Source: Tenericutes bacterium 4572_104 (GTDB lineage Bacteria; Bacillota_I; Bacilli_A; Izemoplasmatales; UBA5603). Taken from it: 29,446 bases of DNA. The notes under the pieces were generated by a model. It was not told the origin of the DNA. It was given only the letters and a program-made list of their open reading frames with translations, and ran no database searches. The translations under genes and the position numbers were made by a program. Each line of letters starts with the position of its first letter. Within the stretch, counting starts at the first letter, position 1. The DNA is taken from the NCBI GenBank assembly GCA_002084435.1, contig NBLG01000016.1, positions 1-29,446 on the forward strand, given 5' to 3'. Of this stretch, positions 25,645-29,446 are shown one piece after another.

Positions 25645-25983
25645 TTAATAGCTAAAGCTCCTTGAAAAGTTCTTATATCTATTTCGTATAAGTTTTTCAA
25701 TAGTATATATTTGTGGGGTTAATATAGGAAGAAGATTTAATATTTCCTCAATAGGAAAATCAAATTCAAAAGGGACAATAAAAGCAGTGAAGTCCTGATA
25801 TAATTCTCCTAAAGAAAACTCTCTCGCATTTAATAAAATATCTTTTACTTTCATGCCTTCTACTATTATTTCTAAATAATGATTTGAATATTTCTTTACA
25901 GTTACTTCTGTAAAAACGCTTAACAAATCAATAATCCCTTTTTCTTCTCCTCTTACATATAAGTAAATTTTACGATTACGCAT
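25645..25983 (-). CDS. Unrecognised 112-residue protein
   Basis: I do not recognise this protein. It is soluble, without signal peptide or membrane helix, and looks alpha/beta: strands such as KIYLYVRG and YLEIIVEGMKV, helices VKDILLNAREFSLGELYQDF and PIEEILNLLPI, and a basic C-terminus (KLIRNRYKNFSRSF). The ATG at 25983 has AAGGAGAT about ten bases upstream; a TTG at 26016 is in frame but sits inside the darA terminator and ahead of the Shine-Dalgarno, so I reject it. The gene follows darA directly, its leader beginning with the darA terminator, so expression would need readthrough or a hidden promoter. Position suggests, but does not prove, a link with c-di-AMP sensing. Confidence 0.7.
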   Translation of the reverse strand: MRNRKIYLYVRGEEKGIIDLLSVFTEVTVKKYSNHYLEIIVEGMKVKDILLNAREFSLGELYQDFTAFIVPFEFDFPIEEILNLLPILTPQIYTIEKLIRNRYKNFSRSFSY

Positions 25984-26014
25984 TAAATTGCTTATCTCCT
26001 TTTTAAAAGATATC

Positions 26015-26043
26015 AAAAAAGAACTGTTAGTTAATAACAGTTC
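26015..26043 (-). terminator. Rho-independent terminator after darA
   Basis: On the minus strand GAACTGTTA, loop TTAAC, TAACAGTTC and six T residues. It starts 15 bases after the darA stop and ends about 30 bases before the next ATG on the same strand. Confidence 0.9.
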
Positions 26044-26057
26044 TCAGTTAAATCTAT

Positions 26058-26381
26058 TTATGATTTGATGAACTGCTCTACATCTAAAACAAAAATAGTC
26101 GCTCCTCCAACTTGAACTTCTACTGGCGTAGAGGAAAAAATACCAAATTCACTTGATATAGCATTTGGAACAAGTTTCGTTCTTCTTCTAGATGTTTCAG
26201 AGATAACTTGAATACATTTTTCAAGCATTTCATCTTGAACTCCAACAATTATTGTAGTGTTACCACTCATTAAAAATCCACCAGTAGTCGCAAGTTTAGT
26301 CACGAAGAAATTTTCTTTGATCAGCTTCTTAATAACTTTGCTGGCATCTTCATTAGATACAATCGCCATAACTAGCTTCAT
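26058..26381 (-). CDS. darA: Cyclic-di-AMP receptor of the DarA/PstA family
   Basis: A 107-residue PII-like protein (DUF970), a trimeric cytoplasmic receptor for c-di-AMP. The family pattern is clear: MKLVMAIV, the T-loop region with TTGGFLMSGNTTIIVGV (residues 32-48, where Thr, Gly and Asn contact the nucleotide), RRRTKLVP in place of the extended B-loop, and the C-terminal strand GGATIFVLDVEQF. The ATG at 26381 has AGGTGG upstream; a GTG four codons earlier overlaps that site and is not used. What the receptor controls is not known from the sequence. Its own promoter and terminator make it monocistronic or followed by a readthrough gene. Confidence 0.93.
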   Translation of the reverse strand: MKLVMAIVSNEDASKVIKKLIKENFFVTKLATTGGFLMSGNTTIIVGVQDEMLEKCIQVISETSRRRTKLVPNAISSEFGIFSSTPVEVQVGGATIFVLDVEQFIKS

Positions 26382-26402
26382 ATACAGCACCACCTTTGTT
26401 TT

Positions 26403-26431
26403 ATTTTACCATAAATAAGTGGTATTTGCAA
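26403..26431 (-). promoter_or_regulatory. Promoter of darA
   Basis: On the minus strand TTGCAA (26426-26431), a 17-base spacer, then TAAAAT (26403-26408) with an extended TG just upstream. Expected start is about 15 bases before the ATG. Confidence 0.6.
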
Positions 26432-26479
26432 AACACATATAGTAAATACATACTTTAAATAAGGCTAAAATAAGATATT

Positions 26480-27889
26480 TTATCCAATTGCCCCTGTCAT
26501 TTCTAATTTTATTAATTGATTAAGTTCTACTGCGTATTCCATTGGAAGTTCTCTTGAAAATGGTTCTATAAATCCCATGATAATCATTTCTTTAGCCTCG
26601 TCCTCAGATAATCCACGGCTCATTAAATAAAATAATTGATCATCGCTAACTTTTGATACAGTAGCTTCATGTTCAATTTGGCCATTAAAATTTTTAACTA
26701 TATTAGTTGGAATTGTATCCGAGCTTGATTCTCTATCAATAAGAATTGTATCACATTCTATTTTCGCTCTTGCTCCTTTAGAATGTTTTCCTTGAGATAC
26801 AAGTCCGCGGTAATTAACTTTTCCACCTTTAGTAGCGATTGATTTAGAAATAATTTTACTTGTTGTATAATTTCCTATATGAATCATTTTAGACCCTGTA
26901 TCTTGATATTGTCCTTTTCCTGCAAAGGCAATAGTTATTGTAGTTCCTTTAGAGTAATCTCCTTTTAATATACATGCAGGGTATTTCATATTTAAACCAG
27001 ATCCTATATTTCCATCAATCCACTCCATATGTCCATATCGTTCAACTAAAGCTCTTTTAGTTACGAGATTAATAATATTATTTGACCAATTTTGAACAGT
27101 AGAATATCTGCATTTAGCGTTTTCTAATACATATATTTCTACAACAGCAGCGTGTAAAGAATTGCTGGAATAAATAGGTGCTGTACATCCTTCAACATAA
27201 TTAAGTGAAGCATCATCATCAACTATAATTATAGTTCTTTCGAACTGTCCCATTTTTTCAGAATTAATTCGAAAATATGATTGTAGTGGTTTATCAATTT
27301 TAACACCTTTAGGTACATAAATAAATGAACCACCACTCCAAACGGCTGTATTTAACGCCGCATATTTATTATCATTATAACTTACTATTTTAGAAAAATA
27401 TTTTTTAAAGATATCAGGATATTTTTTTAAAGCAGTATCAGTATCAAGAAATATAACTCCTAAATCTGTTAATTCCTTAATTGTACTGTGATACACTGCT
27501 TCTGATTCAAATTGAGTAGTTACTCCTGAAAGATACTTTTGTTCTGCTTCAGGAATTCCTAATTTATTAAATGTATCTTTTATCTCACTAGGAACATCAT
27601 CCCAATTATTTTCTACACTCTTAGAAGATTTAATATAATAAACAATATCATCAAAGTCAATTTCTGATAAATCAGGACCCCAAGAAGGATTATTAATTTC
27701 ATAAAATGCTTTTAATGCTTTTAATCTAATTTCTAACATCCACTTAGGTTCTTTTTTTATACGTGATATTTCTCTAACTATAGTTTCATTTAATCCACGT
27801 TTAGTTTTTTTATAAGAATGCGTTTTTGTTTTAAATCCATATTTATAATCAGATACAATATTATTTAAATCCGTTTTCTTTTTATCCAT
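26480..27889 (-). CDS. sufB: Fe-S cluster scaffold component SufB
   Basis: SufB, with SufC and SufD, builds Fe-S clusters on a scaffold. The 469 residues have the typical N-terminal helical part ([17 protein letters not shown]), a central parallel beta-helix and the C-terminal helices. Key segments are [44 protein letters not shown] (the conserved cysteine proposed to take part in cluster assembly) and [21 protein letters not shown] (the conserved Glu and His). Its Shine-Dalgarno AGGTGA overlaps the sufU TAG stop eight bases upstream, so it is the last gene of the suf operon. Only a weak AT-only hairpin follows. Confidence 0.97.
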   Translation of the reverse strand: MDKKKTDLNNIVSDYKYGFKTKTHSYKKTKRGLNETIVREISRIKKEPKWMLEIRLKALKAFYEINNPSWGPDLSEIDFDDIVYYIKSSKSVENNWDDVPSEIKDTFNKLGIPEAEQKYLSGVTTQFESEAVYHSTIKELTDLGVIFLDTDTALKKYPDIFKKYFSKIVSYNDNKYAALNTAVWSGGSFIYVPKGVKIDKPLQSYFRINSEKMGQFERTIIIVDDDASLNYVEGCTAPIYSSNSLHAAVVEIYVLENAKCRYSTVQNWSNNIINLVTKRALVERYGHMEWIDGNIGSGLNMKYPACILKGDYSKGTTITIAFAGKGQYQDTGSKMIHIGNYTTSKIISKSIATKGGKVNYRGLVSQGKHSKGARAKIECDTILIDRESSSDTIPTNIVKNFNGQIEHEATVSKVSDDQLFYLMSRGLSEDEAKEMIIMGFIEPFSRELPMEYAVELNQLIKLEMTGAIG

Positions 27890-27897
27890 TTCATCAC

Positions 27898-28320
27898 CTA
27901 TTCTAAGGTATTTTTAAAAGCTACCCATGCTATAGAAGCGCATTTAATTCTAGCAGGAAATTGTTTTACTCCACTAAAAGCATTGGCTTCTTCTAAATCC
28001 ATGGTTTTATCATACTCTTTATTAGCTACCATGTTTAAAAAACTATTAGCAGTATTAAGAGCTTCTTCTTTTGTCTTCCCAATCATTATTTCTGTTAGCA
28101 CAGAAGCTGATGCCATAGAAATAGAACATCCATGGCCTTGTTGGCGACAATCTTTAATTATTCCACCATCTACTAAAGTTTGGATTGTAATATCATCTCC
28201 ACATGATGGATTTTTAATATGAAATAATTTATATTTATCGCTTTCAACAAGCCCTTTATTTCTTGGACTTTTATAATGGTCCATTATTACTTCTCTATAT
28301 AAATTATCTAGTTCACTCAT
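27898..28320 (-). CDS. sufU: Sulfur-transfer protein SufU
   Basis: SufU is a zinc protein that accepts persulfide sulfur from SufS in Gram-positive bacteria. The 140 residues carry the zinc ligands Cys40 and Asp42 (NPSCGDDI), Cys65 (GHGCSIS) and Cys127 (RIKCASIAW), and the inserted segment between the second and third cysteine that marks SufU rather than IscU. AGGAG lies before the ATG. It lies ten bases after sufS and eight before sufB, the usual Firmicutes order. Stop TAG. Confidence 0.95.
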   Translation of the reverse strand: MSELDNLYREVIMDHYKSPRNKGLVESDKYKLFHIKNPSCGDDITIQTLVDGGIIKDCRQQGHGCSISMASASVLTEIMIGKTKEEALNTANSFLNMVANKEYDKTMDLEEANAFSGVKQFPARIKCASIAWVAFKNTLE

Positions 28321-28330
28321 ATGTTTACTC

Positions 28331-29446
28331 CTAAAAACCTAATTTTTTAAAGTATTCAACCGCTTCTTCAGTCGCTACAATAAATTCATCAATCTGTGAT
28401 TTTGTATTGTATAAATAAAACGAAGCTCTTAAACAAGAATTAATTCCTAACCAATCACATATCAATTTAGCACAGTGTTGTCCAGCTCTTAAAGCTATGT
28501 CCCTTTCAGCATAAAAAGTAATTGCATCATGACTTGGAACATTATCTAAATTAAAAGATATAATCCCTGTATCAGAATCTTTATTATATATAGTAATTCC
28601 ATCAATTTGAGATAGTTTTCTAATTGCATACTGATATACATCCATTTCATAATTATGAATATTATCTAATCCTATTTTTTGTAAGTATTCAATAGCCTTA
28701 GAAAGAGCTATAACAGATGCTATTGGCATCGTTCCAGCTTCAAATTTTTGAGGTATTGGTTTCCATACTGAATCATCTTTATTAACCTCTTCATTCATAT
28801 CTCCACCATATTCAAAGGGATCCATAATTTTTAATAACTCCGCTTTACCATATAAAATACCAATGCCAGTAGGCCCTAACATTTTATGGCCTGAAAATGC
28901 TAAAAAATCACAATCTAGTTTTTTAACATCAATAGGTTTATGTTGCACAGCTTGTGCTGCATCTACTATAACTATTGATTTATATTTATGAGCAATTTTG
29001 ATTATTTCTTCAATCGGAGTCATATATCCCATTACATTAGAAATATATGTTAAAGCAACTATTTTTGTTTTATCAGTAATAACTGATTGAAAGGCTTCAA
29101 CTGTTATTCTTCCATATTTATTTAAGGGAACAAATTTTAATGTAGCTCCAGTTAATTTAGCTACTCTTTGCCATGGTAAGAAGCTTGAATGATGTTCTAA
29201 TTCAGAAACTATTATTTCATCACCTTTTTGTAAATTATTAAGGCCATAAGAAAAAGCAACTAAATTTAAACTAGAGGTTGTTCCTCTTGTATAAATAATT
29301 TCAGTTGAATTTGAATTAATAAATTTCGCAACTATTTCTCTAGTTTCTTCATAAAGTTCAGTTGCTTTAACAGCTGATTTATACATTCCTCTGTGAATGT
29401 TAGTACTTAAATCATGATTATAGTAATTAATAGAATCAATAACTAT
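28331..29446 (-). CDS. sufS: Cysteine desulfurase SufS, N-terminus beyond the window
   Basis: SufS is the PLP enzyme that takes sulfur from cysteine and hands it to SufU. The frame stays open to the window edge: upstream of the internal Met at 29386 it continues with INYYNHDLSTNIHRG, a conserved N-terminal stretch, so the true start lies outside. Visible are the PLP-site residues ELEHHSSFLPWQ, VDAAQAVQH, the Schiff-base Lys in FSGHKMLGPTG, and the catalytic Cys in RAGQHCAKL near the C-terminus. 371 residues are in view, so about 35 are missing. The gene presumably follows sufC and sufD. Stop TAG. Confidence 0.95.
   Translation of the reverse strand: MVIDSINYYNHDLSTNIHRGMYKSAVKATELYEETREIVAKFINSNSTEIIYTRGTTSSLNLVAFSYGLNNLQKGDEIIVSELEHHSSFLPWQRVAKLTGATLKFVPLNKYGRITVEAFQSVITDKTKIVALTYISNVMGYMTPIEEIIKIAHKYKSIVIVDAAQAVQHKPIDVKKLDCDFLAFSGHKMLGPTGIGILYGKAELLKIMDPFEYGGDMNEEVNKDDSVWKPIPQKFEAGTMPIASVIALSKAIEYLQKIGLDNIHNYEMDVYQYAIRKLSQIDGITIYNKDSDTGIISFNLDNVPSHDAITFYAERDIALRAGQHCAKLICDWLGINSCLRASFYLYNTKSQIDEFIVATEEAVEYFKKLGF

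Noticed and set aside
26463..26479. Hairpin TAAAATA/TATTTTA after sufB as a terminator
   Set aside because: The stem has only A-T pairs, a three-base loop and no useful T run. It is expected by chance in such AT-rich DNA.
832..29446. TGA read as tryptophan (Mycoplasma code)
   Set aside because: Conserved Trp positions such as in TPI, SufU and SufB are TGG, and all genes are full length under the standard code.

Overview
The window comes from an AT-rich, low-GC Gram-positive lineage. The best guess is a deep-branching relative of the Mollicutes (Acholeplasma/Izemoplasma-like) or a neighbouring Firmicutes group. Four things point there: a Firmicutes-type rimP-nusA-ylxR-ylxQ-infB-rbfA operon, a sufS-sufU-sufB cluster, a DarA-type c-di-AMP receptor, and lipoproteins anchored by lipobox cysteines. 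The genetic code looks standard, because conserved tryptophans are TGG and no gene is interrupted by TGA. However, none of the 26 stop codons visible here is TGA. Nearly all genes lie on the minus strand; only the GAF-domain reductase and rpsD are on the plus strand.

Layout. At 1-2363 there is a partial DEDDh exonuclease and a broken uvrC, which has an out-of-frame internal deletion. At 2426-3382 is a type IV prepilin-like protein with a C-terminal lectin-like domain. At 3530-7797 is the translation/transcription operon, with a strong promoter and a terminator-like hairpin in its leader. At 7897-8912 are a small GNAT protein and a SpoU/TrmH-family RNA methyltransferase. At 9017-17240 are two surface lipoproteins: one of about 2035 residues, with five InlB-type B repeats and three copies of a large helical module, and one beta-propeller protein. 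At 17310-20317 are pepF and thiI, divergent from a free-methionine-sulfoxide-reductase-like gene and rpsD, which has a structured leader. At 21760-23853 are tpiA and pgk. At 23949-26381 are a ComK-like protein, an MsmK-type ABC ATPase, an unrecognised small protein and darA. At 26480-29446 is the downstream end of a suf operon, with sufS running off the window.

How the genes fit together. The housekeeping blocks cover ribosome maturation and translation initiation, Fe-S assembly, tRNA thiolation, glycolysis and c-di-AMP sensing. The accessory content is the envelope set: the giant lipoprotein, the propeller lipoprotein and the prepilin-lectin. The ComK-like regulator together with a prepilin is compatible with a competence or pilus programme, but no pilus assembly genes are in view. 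There is no gene-free stretch over 300 bases, and I see no tRNA, CRISPR array or insertion sequence. The most unusual items are the triplicated module in the giant lipoprotein, the broken uvrC, the ComK-like gene and the absence of TGA stops.
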